12,078 nucleotides of DNA, taken from NCBI GenBank assembly GCA_964493945.1, contig CAZBQG010000135.1, positions 1 to 12,078 on the forward strand, written 5' to 3'. The translations under genes were made by a program, and so were the position numbers. Shown here one piece after another: positions 6,655 through 12,078 of this stretch. The notes under the pieces are model-generated. The model did not search any database and was not told the origin of the DNA. It saw nothing but the letters and a program-made list of their open reading frames with translations. Each line of letters begins with the position of its first letter. Position 1 is the stretch's first letter. This stretch comes from CAZBQG01 sp964493945. Lineage in GTDB: Bacteria > Pseudomonadota > Alphaproteobacteria > Rhodospirillales > UBA2165.

Positions 6655-7547
6655 GTTCCCTGCCCGCCACCGAAAGAAAAATCTCCATCGAACTGTTGGC
6701 CATTTTCCTGGTCATCTTTTCGTCCGGGATTTTTTCCACGCTTCATGGCTTCGTACGCACCCTGGCGCTCACCCTGCCGCCCCTCCAGATCGCGTTCATT
6801 TCAGTCAGTTTCGCGCCGCTCATGTTCGCACCCTGGCTGGCCAGGCGGGGCCTGAGGGTGCTGGCGACGCGGCGCTTCGGCACCCATTTCCTGCGGGCCG
6901 GGTTCAACGCCGGCGCCATCCTTTCGTGGTTCACGGCAATCACCATGGTGCCTCTGGCTGACGCCACGGCGGTCAATATGGTGACGCCCATTTTCGTCAT
7001 TATCGGCGCCGCACTTTTTTTGGGCGAGCGCATCCGCTTTTGGCGCTGGGGGGCGGTCGTTGTGGGCCTGGCCGGGGCCCTGGTTATTATCCGCCCCGGA
7101 TTCCAAAGCTTGGAGTTCGGCTTTATCCTGGTCCTGGTCTCGGCCCTGAGCACGGCCATCTCACAATTGATCGGCAAATCCCTGGCCAGCACGGACGAGG
7201 CCGCACTGGCCGTTTTCTACCTGACCAGTCTGATGGTGCCCTTCATGCTGGTACCCGCCTTGATGGTTTGGCAATGGCCCACCGCCAATGAATGGCTTTT
7301 ATTGGCAGGCGTCGGCATGGCCATCAGCTCGGCACACTTTATATTGTTCACATGTTTCAAGATGGCCGATGTGAGCGCGCTGCAGCCTTTCACCTTTACA
7401 CGCTTGCTGTGGGCCGCATTGGTCGGTTTCATCGGCTTCGGCGAGATCCCCGGCATCTGGGTATGGGTGGGCGGCGGCATGATATTCTGCGCCGTCACCT
7501 TCGCCGCCCGGCGCGAGGCATTGGGGGCCAAGGCAGCAAAAATATAG
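6651..7547 (+). CDS. EamA/DMT-family permease
   Basis: The 298-residue hydrophobic protein is a drug/metabolite-superfamily transporter of the ten-helix, two-EamA-repeat type. Helices are visible at roughly 13-33, 42-62, 83-101, 108-124, 133-148, 155-173, 187-207, 215-234, 248-263 and 268-286. The first repeat ends with the typical P-x-F...GAALFLGERI (about 113-129) and AGALVIIRPG. The second repeat has the matching FTFTRLLWAALVGFIGFGE. Substrates in this family range from amino acids to metabolites, and none can be assigned here. No ATG fits before the first helix. TTG at 6651 overlaps the amidohydrolase stop as TTGA, a normal coupling arrangement, and gives the usual family length. The aldolase gene follows after 10 bp, so these genes probably form one transcript. 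Confidence 0.85.
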   Translation: MSSLPATERKISIELLAIFLVIFSSGIFSTLHGFVRTLALTLPPLQIAFISVSFAPLMFAPWLARRGLRVLATRRFGTHFLRAGFNAGAILSWFTAITMVPLADATAVNMVTPIFVIIGAALFLGERIRFWRWGAVVVGLAGALVIIRPGFQSLEFGFILVLVSALSTAISQLIGKSLASTDEAALAVFYLTSLMVPFMLVPALMVWQWPTANEWLLLAGVGMAISSAHFILFTCFKMADVSALQPFTFTRLLWAALVGFIGFGEIPGIWVWVGGGMIFCAVTFAARREALGAKAAKI

Positions 7548-7557
7548 GGAGAGCATC

Positions 7558-8322
7558 ATGGAACTGAAACGCAACGCTTTTAAACGTGCATTGGCCGACG
7601 GCCAGACTCAGATCGGCCTTTGGAGCAGCCTGGCCAGCAATATCGTTGCCGACATCGTGGGCGATAGCGGCTTCGATTGGATTTTATTGGATACGGAACA
7701 TTCGCCTAACGAACTCCCCGGCGTTCTCTCCCAGCTTCAGGCCCTCAGCGCCAGTGGGGCGAGCCCCATCGTCCGGCCCGCCTGGAATGATGCCGTATTG
7801 TTCAAGCGGTTTTTGGATATCGGCGCCCAAAGCCTGTTGGTGCCCTATGTGCAAACTGCCGAAGAGGCCCGGGCAGCCGTCGCCCAGACCCGCCATCCGC
7901 CGGCCGGCATCCGGGGTGTTACCGGCAGCGGGCGGGCGGCGCGCTATGGCCGGGTCGGCGATTATCTGAAAACGGCCGCCGATGAAATATGCCTGCTGGT
8001 CCAGGTGGAGACCGGCGATGCCATCAGCCGCCTTGAGGAAATCGCCGGGGTTGACGGCGTGGACGGGGTCTTCATCGGCCCATCCGATCTGGCGGCATCT
8101 CTGGGTCATGCCGGTGATCCGGGGCATGCCGAAGTGCAGGCCCATATTCAGGATGCGGCCAAACGCCTGGGCGCCATGGGCAAGCCCGCCGGCATCCTGA
8201 CCGGCAATGAGGAAGAAGCCAGGCGCTTTCTGGATTGGGGCTATCAGTTCGTCGCGGTGGGCACTGATCTTGCCATCCTGACACGCGGCGCCGACGCCCT
8301 GGCCGCCAAATTCAAGGGCTGA
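7558..8322 (+). CDS. HpcH/HpaI-family class II aldolase
   Basis: This 254-residue enzyme belongs to the HpcH/HpaI (4-hydroxy-2-oxoheptanedioate / 2-dehydro-3-deoxyglucarate) aldolases: metal-dependent TIM barrels that reversibly cleave 4-hydroxy-2-oxo acids to pyruvate and an aldehyde. Recognisable parts: GLWSSLASN near the start, LLDTEHSPN with catalytic His48, VRPAW with Arg73 that positions pyruvate, RFLDIGAQSLLVP with Asp87, GIRGVTGSGRAARYG, and metal ligands Glu151 (VQVETGDA) and Asp177 (IGPSDLAASLG). Length is normal for the family. AGGGAGAG precedes the ATG. The last codons (LAAKFKG and stop) fall inside a 43-bp repeat that recurs after the TRAP operon. In context it probably acts late in the pathway, on a ring-opened or sugar-acid-like intermediate. 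Confidence 0.93.
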   Translation: MELKRNAFKRALADGQTQIGLWSSLASNIVADIVGDSGFDWILLDTEHSPNELPGVLSQLQALSASGASPIVRPAWNDAVLFKRFLDIGAQSLLVPYVQTAEEARAAVAQTRHPPAGIRGVTGSGRAARYGRVGDYLKTAADEICLLVQVETGDAISRLEEIAGVDGVDGVFIGPSDLAASLGHAGDPGHAEVQAHIQDAAKRLGAMGKPAGILTGNEEEARRFLDWGYQFVAVGTDLAILTRGADALAAKFKG

Positions 8323-8341
8323 TTTCCTTGATCGCCTGAAT
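8299..8341. repeat. 43-bp imperfect direct repeat, copy A (partner at 11340-11382)
   Basis: Positions 8299-8341 align with 11340-11382 without gaps at 37 of 43 bases, including the identical block TTCAAGGGCTGATTTCCT. This copy covers the last seven codons and stop of the aldolase, then 19 bp downstream. Read on the minus strand the same DNA encodes IQAIKEISP and a stop, almost the C-terminus of the NifU-like protein at 11353-11778 (IQTIEEISP). Most differences are third-position or single-residue changes, as between diverged coding copies. Similarity stops abruptly at 8341. This marks the left junction of the TRAP operon segment. Confidence 0.85.
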
Positions 8342-8446
8342 AAAAATGGGGTTTGTGGTTTCCCGGTCCGGGTTTCTCGATTATCATCCGTACCGGTTAT
8401 GAGAGTTGTCCAAATCATTTAATTTAATACGAGGGGGAGACGTTTC

Positions 8447-9439
8447 ATGAAGATGCACAAGATAGGCCTGACGCTTGGGCTGGCCGCTTTGATTGCCGCA
8501 TTGGCGCCACCGGCCGAGGTTCGCGCGCAAACCAACCTCAAGGCGATATCGGCATTCCCGAAGCAGATGCTTTTCACCAAGCAGTTCTTGAAATTCGTCG
8601 CCAAGGTGAACAAGATCAGTGGCGCGCCGGTAAAGATCAGCTATGTGGGCGGCCCCGAGGTAACTCCCACCCGTCAGCAGGGCGGCGCCATTCGCAACGG
8701 CGCCTTCGATATGCTCATGGGTCCGCCGGCTTATTACCAGGGCGCGGTACCGGAAGGCTTCGTGCTGTTCGGTGCAAATGTGTCTCCGGCGGAGGCGCGG
8801 GCCAATGGCGGAACGGCACTGCTGGACCGGATCTTCGGGGAAAAGCTCAATGCCAAGTTCCTTGCCTGGGGCTCGGGCGGCGTCGGCTTTCACATCTACC
8901 TGGCCAGTGCGCCCAAACGCAAGGCCGACGGGGCCATCGATCTTTCGGGCTTCAAGCTGCGCTCGGCGCCACCCTATCGGGCATGGTTCAGCTCCTTGGG
9001 CGCGACCAACGTGATGATGACCGCGGGCGAGATCTATACCGGCCTGGAACGCAAGGTGGTCAACGGTTTTGGCTGGCCGGCCATCGGCTTCACGGATCTC
9101 GGGCTGCAGCGCTTCGTCAAATTCCGCATCGACCCCAAGGTCTGGCAGTTGGACATCGTGATCATCATGAACCGGGACAAGTGGAACGGTCTTTCCACCG
9201 CCGGCAAGAAATTCATGACCGCCCAGTCGATTGCCTTCGAAAAGGAAAGTTCGGCCGCCTTCGCCAAGCGCGCGATCAGTGACGCGGCGGCGCTGAAAAA
9301 GGCCGGAGGCAAGCTTTTGATGCTTAAGGGCGCGGTCAGGGACAAGTTCGTTGCCGATGCCCACGCCATACCCTGGGCCCGCATCAAGAAGACGGCGGCT
9401 GCCAATTACGACGCGCTGAGAGCCAAGTTCTACAAGTAA
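8447..9439 (+). CDS. dctP: TRAP transporter solute receptor, DctP/TAXI-like
   Basis: This 330-residue periplasmic binding protein captures an organic-acid-type ligand for the TRAP membrane subunits encoded next. The N-terminus is a Sec signal peptide: basic MKMHK, a hydrophobic core at about 6-22, and likely cleavage after AEVRA (near residue 27). In the second lobe FKLRSAPPY carries Arg172, at the place of the carboxylate-binding Arg of DctP proteins, followed by GEIYTGLERKVVNGFGW, the typical A-E-x-Y-x-A-L-x-x-G-x-x-D-G region. The ATG at 8447 follows GAGGGGGAGA. The 105 bp upstream (8342-8446) contain an AT-rich tract (ATTTAATTTAATAC) just before the ribosome binding site that may include a promoter, though I see no convincing -35/-10 pair. 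CCCGG-T-CCGGG lies nearby. Ligand unknown; the neighbours suggest an aromatic or oxo acid. Confidence 0.9.
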   Translation: MKMHKIGLTLGLAALIAALAPPAEVRAQTNLKAISAFPKQMLFTKQFLKFVAKVNKISGAPVKISYVGGPEVTPTRQQGGAIRNGAFDMLMGPPAYYQGAVPEGFVLFGANVSPAEARANGGTALLDRIFGEKLNAKFLAWGSGGVGFHIYLASAPKRKADGAIDLSGFKLRSAPPYRAWFSSLGATNVMMTAGEIYTGLERKVVNGFGWPAIGFTDLGLQRFVKFRIDPKVWQLDIVIIMNRDKWNGLSTAGKKFMTAQSIAFEKESSAAFAKRAISDAAALKKAGGKLLMLKGAVRDKFVADAHAIPWARIKKTAAANYDALRAKFYK

Positions 9440-9464
9440 TAGGCACCCTGTCCAGGGGATAAAA

Positions 9465-9977
9465 GTGAAGAGCCTGATCAAGGGCTATGACGCCGTTGTC
9501 ATGGCGCTGGCATTTCTTGCCGGTGCCATGCTGACGGGGATTTTCATAGCCATCGTCTATGACGTCAGCGTGCGCATCCTGGGCTTCCAGCCGCCCTATT
9601 GGACCAGTGCCGTAACCGAGTTCGCGCTGCTTTTCATGGCCATGTTCTCGGCGCCGTGGCTGGTGCGCCTCAAGGGTCATGTGTTCGTGGAATCAGTTGT
9701 CCGGCTGCTGCCGCCCTTGGGGCGCTGGCTGGCCGCCAAATTCGTCTACGCACTCTGCATTCTGATCTGCCTCACGGTCGCATGGTTTTCCTTGATCATG
9801 GGCTGGGATGCCTATCTCAGGAACGATTTCGAACTGCGCTCCATCGATATGCCCAAATGGATACTGTTTGCCGCCCTGGTGGCCGGGCTTACCCTGACCG
9901 CGTTGGAGTTCCTGCGCTTCCTGATCGGAGCCGACGACATGTATGAGGGGCACAAGCCCGGCCAAGAAGGCATGTAG
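9465..9977 (+). CDS. dctQ: TRAP transporter small permease subunit (DctQ)
   Basis: The 170-residue inner-membrane protein has four hydrophobic segments at roughly 9-32, 48-66, 92-114 and 131-153, as expected for DctQ. The conserved region between helices 2 and 3 is recognisable (PWLVRLKGHVFVES, residues 64-77), as is the loop WDAYLRNDF before the last helix. It pairs with the large subunit encoded 3 bp downstream to form the sodium-coupled transport unit. The start is GTG at 9465, 25 bp after the receptor stop, preceded by AGGGGAT; no ATG gives a full first helix. Confidence 0.92.
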   Translation: MKSLIKGYDAVVMALAFLAGAMLTGIFIAIVYDVSVRILGFQPPYWTSAVTEFALLFMAMFSAPWLVRLKGHVFVESVVRLLPPLGRWLAAKFVYALCILICLTVAWFSLIMGWDAYLRNDFELRSIDMPKWILFAALVAGLTLTALEFLRFLIGADDMYEGHKPGQEGM

Positions 9978-9980
9978 GCC

Positions 9981-11294
9981 ATGGAATGGTATGAAGTCGG
10001 CGGCATGTTCATCGGTATGGTCATCGTCCTGATGGCGCTGGGCGTGCCGGTGGCTTTCGCCTTCCTGGCGGTCAGTGCCGTCGGCGTGATGATTATCTTT
10101 CCGCCCCTGGTGGGTCTCAAGCAATTGGCCGCCAACGCCACTGCCGCGGTGACCAAGTTCGCCCTCATCCCCATACCGCTGTTTCTGCTGATGGGGGAGC
10201 TTTTTTTCCATACCGGGGTGGCGGCCAGGGTGTTCGACGCCTTCGATGCGCTGTTCGGGCGCCTGCCCGGCAGGCTCTCCTACCTGACCGTGGCGGGGGG
10301 CACCGTGTTCGCGACCCTTTCCGGGTCTTCGATGGCCAACACCGCCATGCTGGGCTCCCTCATGGTGCCGGAAATGACGCGGCGTGGCTACAAACGCCAT
10401 ATGGCCTTCGGCCCCATCCTGGGCACTGGCGGGCTGGCCATGATCATCCCACCATCGGCCTTGGCCGTCCTCCTCGGGAGCCTGGCCCAGATCGATATCG
10501 GCAAGCTGCTCATCGCCGGCGTCCTGCCGGGCTTGGTGCTCGCCGCCATGTACACGCTGCTGATCTACACCCAGGTCAGACTGGATCCGGACGCCGCGCC
10601 CGGATACGCCGTCGAGCCGGTTGGGCTGGCCAGAAAAATCCGCTTGGTCTTCACCCACCTTCTACCCATGGGGCTGGTAGTGTTCATGGTCGTCGGCATG
10701 ATCCTTTTGGGGTTGGCCACGCCCTCGGAGGCGGCGGCCTTCGGCGCCCTCGGCGTGGTCATTCTGGCGGTGATTTTCCGCGGCCTGACCTGGACTGCCT
10801 TCCGGAAATCGGTCACCGGTGCGCTGCGGGTCACCAGCATGGTCTTTTTGATCATTACCGGATCGTCCACCTTCAGCCAGATCCTGGCGGCTTCCGGCGC
10901 CACGTCTGGGATGGTGGCCTGGGCCACCGACATTCAGGTGGCGCCCCTGGTCTTCCTCTTCGTCATGTTTGTCATCGTTCTTTTCCTGGGCATGCTGATG
11001 GAACAGATTTCGATCATGATGCTGACCATCCCGGTCTTCTTTCCGCTGGCCCAGCATTTGGGCTTCGATCTCATCTGGTTCGGGGTGATCATGCTGCTGG
11101 CACTCGAAATCAGTCTGGCTACGCCGCCCTTCGGTCTGGGACTCTTTGTCATGATGGGGGTGGCACCCCGTGGCACGACCCTGCCTGAGGTGTCCCTGGC
11201 GGCGGCGCCCTATGTCGGCGCGGCCATCCTTTTGGTGATCATCATGGCCTTCTACCCACCCATCGCCACCTTCTTGCCGGGGCTGATGCAGTAG
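9981..11294 (+). CDS. dctM: TRAP transporter large permease subunit (DctM)
   Basis: This 437-residue, highly hydrophobic protein is the transport-channel subunit of the TRAP system, with about twelve membrane segments. Family motifs are present: GVPVAFAFL near residue 21, IPLFLLMGELF near 65, SGSSMANTAMLGSLMVPEM at about 114-132, GGLAMIIPPSALAVLLGS at about 150-167, LLGLATPSEAAAFGALG at about 242-258, and LATPPFGLGLFVM near the C-terminus. Length is normal. The ATG follows the small-subunit stop by 3 bp, so translation is probably coupled. The 58 bp between its stop and the convergent gene's stop show no terminator hairpin. Confidence 0.95.
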   Translation: MEWYEVGGMFIGMVIVLMALGVPVAFAFLAVSAVGVMIIFPPLVGLKQLAANATAAVTKFALIPIPLFLLMGELFFHTGVAARVFDAFDALFGRLPGRLSYLTVAGGTVFATLSGSSMANTAMLGSLMVPEMTRRGYKRHMAFGPILGTGGLAMIIPPSALAVLLGSLAQIDIGKLLIAGVLPGLVLAAMYTLLIYTQVRLDPDAAPGYAVEPVGLARKIRLVFTHLLPMGLVVFMVVGMILLGLATPSEAAAFGALGVVILAVIFRGLTWTAFRKSVTGALRVTSMVFLIITGSSTFSQILAASGATSGMVAWATDIQVAPLVFLFVMFVIVLFLGMLMEQISIMMLTIPVFFPLAQHLGFDLIWFGVIMLLALEISLATPPFGLGLFVMMGVAPRGTTLPEVSLAAAPYVGAAILLVIIMAFYPPIATFLPGLMQ

Positions 11295-11363
11295 GACGGC
11301 AAGTTCGAACGGGTCGGGAAATCAAATGACCAATTGCGTCCGGCGGCCAAGTTCAAGGGCTGA
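11295..11363 (+). pseudogene. Possible remnant of an aldolase 3' end after the TRAP operon
   Basis: After the DctM stop the same frame stays open for 22 codons and ends PAAKFKG-stop. The last six residues and the stop codon are identical to the C-terminus of the aldolase at 7558-8322 (LAAKFKG-stop) and lie in the 43-bp repeat in the same codon phase. The preceding 15 residues (starting DGKFERVGKSN) do not resemble the aldolase. I read this as a residual gene end left by rearrangement; it has no start codon or ribosome binding site of its own. Confidence 0.35.
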
Positions 11364-11382
11364 TTTCCTCGATCGTCTGGAT
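11340..11382. repeat. 43-bp imperfect direct repeat, copy B (partner at 8299-8341)
   Basis: This copy matches 8299-8341 at 37 of 43 positions. It spans an aldolase-like 3' end on the plus strand (AAKFKG-stop) and the true C-terminal coding end of the NifU-like gene on the minus strand (IQTIEEISP-stop). The two stop codons overlap convergently within about 11 bp. It marks the right junction of the TRAP operon segment. Confidence 0.85.
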
Positions 11383-11778
11383 CACGGCCCGGAAGGGAAG
11401 CAGGATGGCCCCGTGGCGGGCCGCAAGGCGGCGGGCGGGCTCGAGCGCCGCCAATGCCACCCAATCGCCATCCGGTGGCGGGCCATCATTTTCCAGCATC
11501 TCCTCCATTTGGTCCCGCACCAGGATCAGTTCCTCCAGGGATTTGCCGATTACATTGGCGGCCATTACCGAGGCCGCCGCCTGACCCAGGGCGCAAGCCT
11601 TGATGCGCTGCCCGAAATCCGTCACCCGGCCATCCTCGTAATTGAGATCAACCGTGATGGAGGATCCGCAAAGGGGGCTGGACATGGAGACCGAGGCCTG
11701 CGGTTCGGCCAAGCCCTCGGCCCGGGTGATGTTGCCCGCCAATTTCAGAACTTCCATGGAATAGATATCGTCGATCAT
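11353..11778 (-). CDS. NifU/IscU-like iron-sulfur scaffold protein
   Basis: This 141-residue protein resembles the NifU N-terminal/IscU fold, on which iron-sulfur clusters are assembled or carried. Two of the three IscU cluster cysteines are present: Cys37 in SPLCGSSITVDL and Cys62 in KACALGQAAAS. The third is replaced (RHGAILLPF, with Gly123 where IscU has HCS), and the Asp following the first cysteine (CGD) is Ser. The LPPVK chaperone-recognition site of IscU is not kept; GPPPDG stands nearby. I recall similar two-cysteine proteins as common in Alphaproteobacteria, where their function is poorly defined. It is convergent with the TRAP operon and probably older resident DNA rather than part of the catabolic set, although clusters are needed by the [4Fe-4S] molybdoenzyme. 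The ATG at 11778 has only a weak ribosome binding site. Confidence 0.88.
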   Translation of the reverse strand: MIDDIYSMEVLKLAGNITRAEGLAEPQASVSMSSPLCGSSITVDLNYEDGRVTDFGQRIKACALGQAAASVMAANVIGKSLEELILVRDQMEEMLENDGPPPDGDWVALAALEPARRLAARHGAILLPFRAVIQTIEEISP

Positions 11779-11800
11779 GGCGATGCATATTAGAGTGCCC

Positions 11801-11814
11801 AGCCGGGCCCGGCT
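11801..11814. promoter_or_regulatory. Perfect 14-bp palindrome upstream of the NifU-like gene
   Basis: AGCCGGGCCCGGCT is a perfect 14-bp palindrome, 22-36 bp upstream of the leftward start at 11778. It is followed by TAGTGGATGAAATCTAACAT. The joined block GGCCC-x-GCTAGTGG resembles the one upstream of the gene starting at 3080. It may be a regulator site, a transcript hairpin, or part of a dispersed repeat or insertion-sequence end. I cannot assign it. Confidence 0.3.
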
Positions 11815-11893
11815 AGTGGATGAAATCTAACATTTGGCTGTGTGGACAACGAGAAATATCTGAACATCAGTTCTAATAATCAATATTTGCCAC

Positions 11894-11899
11894 TATAAT
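11894..11899 (+). promoter_or_regulatory. Perfect TATAAT -10 box in AT-rich region
   Basis: TATAAT matches the sigma-70 -10 consensus exactly. At a 17-bp spacing the -35 position reads TTCTAA, a poor match. The 140 bp around it (11779-11918) are clearly AT-richer than the rest of the window, as in a real intergenic promoter region. A start site would fall near 11906, leaving a very short leader before the TTG at 11919. Confidence 0.45.
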
Positions 11900-11918
11900 T
11901 GGTGAGGGCATATGGGGT

Positions 11919-12078
11919 TTGTCATGGATTACCAATTTTTTTTCATGGGCTATTTTACTTGGTGGACTATCTGCTGCCTCGTTACCACTTGGGTCGATTT
12001 TAGGGCTGTATTGGCAGACAAGTGAGTTATGGCCGAATCTGGTGTTTGAACATTTGAAAAGAAGCGGCGTATCAGGTT
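11919..12078 (+). CDS. Start of a membrane protein, truncated by the window end (ZIP-like?)
   Basis: The frame from TTG 11919 stays open to the window edge, giving 53 residues. It begins MSWITNFFSWAILLGGL, continues SAASLPLGSILGLYW to about residue 33, and then becomes more polar (LVFEHLKRSG). The hydrophobic, Gly/Ala/Leu-rich stretch with SLPLG looks like a first membrane helix. I associate this pattern with bacterial ZIP-type divalent metal permeases, but that is weak memory-based inference. A TATAAT box sits 20 bp upstream and GAGGG at 11904-11908 could serve as the ribosome binding site. A competing frame from the ATG at 11924 closes after 34 codons. Codon use is less GC-rich than in the neighbouring genes. 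Confidence 0.5.
   Translation, partial: MSWITNFFSWAILLGGLSAASLPLGSILGLYWQTSELWPNLVFEHLKRSGVSG

Noticed and set aside
8342..8446. CCCGG-T-CCGGG as terminator of the aldolase gene
   Set aside because: The arms are separated by only one base and no T-run follows, so it cannot form a normal terminator hairpin.
9693..10658. 321-codon minus-strand open frame rich in His, Gln and Gly
   Set aside because: Antisense to the TRAP permease genes; its low-complexity polar composition is what antisense of hydrophobic GC-rich genes gives.

Overview
The window looks like a chromosomal accessory region of an alphaproteobacterium, possibly Rhodospirillales-like. The evidence is GC-rich codon usage throughout the genes, a small two-cysteine NifU-type scaffold of a form I associate with Alphaproteobacteria, and a complete three-gene TRAP transporter. 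No rRNA, tRNA, CRISPR array, transposase or phage gene was seen.

Layout, left to right. (1) Two leftward genes encode molybdenum or tungsten bis-pyranopterin enzymes (135-3080 and 3332-5533). The first resembles the large subunit of pyrogallol-phloroglucinol transhydroxylase and has an SCP2-like domain at its N-terminus. The second is a more ordinary [4Fe-4S]-containing member of the family. (2) A 128-bp divergent intergenic region follows. (3) A tight rightward group encodes an ACMSD-type amidohydrolase/decarboxylase (5662-6654), an EamA/DMT permease (6651-7547) and an HpcH/HpaI class II aldolase (7558-8322). (4) A TRAP transporter follows in receptor, small permease, large permease order (8447-11294). 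(5) A leftward NifU-like scaffold gene (11353-11778) ends convergently with the TRAP operon. (6) An AT-richer end segment carries a perfect TATAAT box and the first ~53 codons of an unlisted membrane protein running off the window.

My reading, an inference, is a catabolic cassette for a polyhydroxylated aromatic or related organic acid. The TRAP system would import the compound. The transhydroxylase-like enzyme would move or remove hydroxyl groups, the amidohydrolase would decarboxylate or hydrolyse, and the aldolase would cleave a 4-hydroxy-2-oxo acid to pyruvate-type products. The EamA permease might export or import an intermediate. No regulator, FeS electron-transfer subunit or cofactor-insertion chaperone is visible here.

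The least expected signals are structural. Two compensating frameshifts in the amidohydrolase replace the segment carrying its conserved Asp. A 43-bp imperfect direct repeat brackets the TRAP operon, and each copy contains both an aldolase 3' end and an antisense nifU 3' end, suggesting the operon was inserted between two formerly adjacent convergent genes. A 28-bp repeat (27 matches) flanks the first molybdoenzyme gene. The transhydroxylase catalytic residues (His, Asp-Ser, Tyr) are preserved at nearly constant offset in an enzyme with an extra lipid-binding-like domain.
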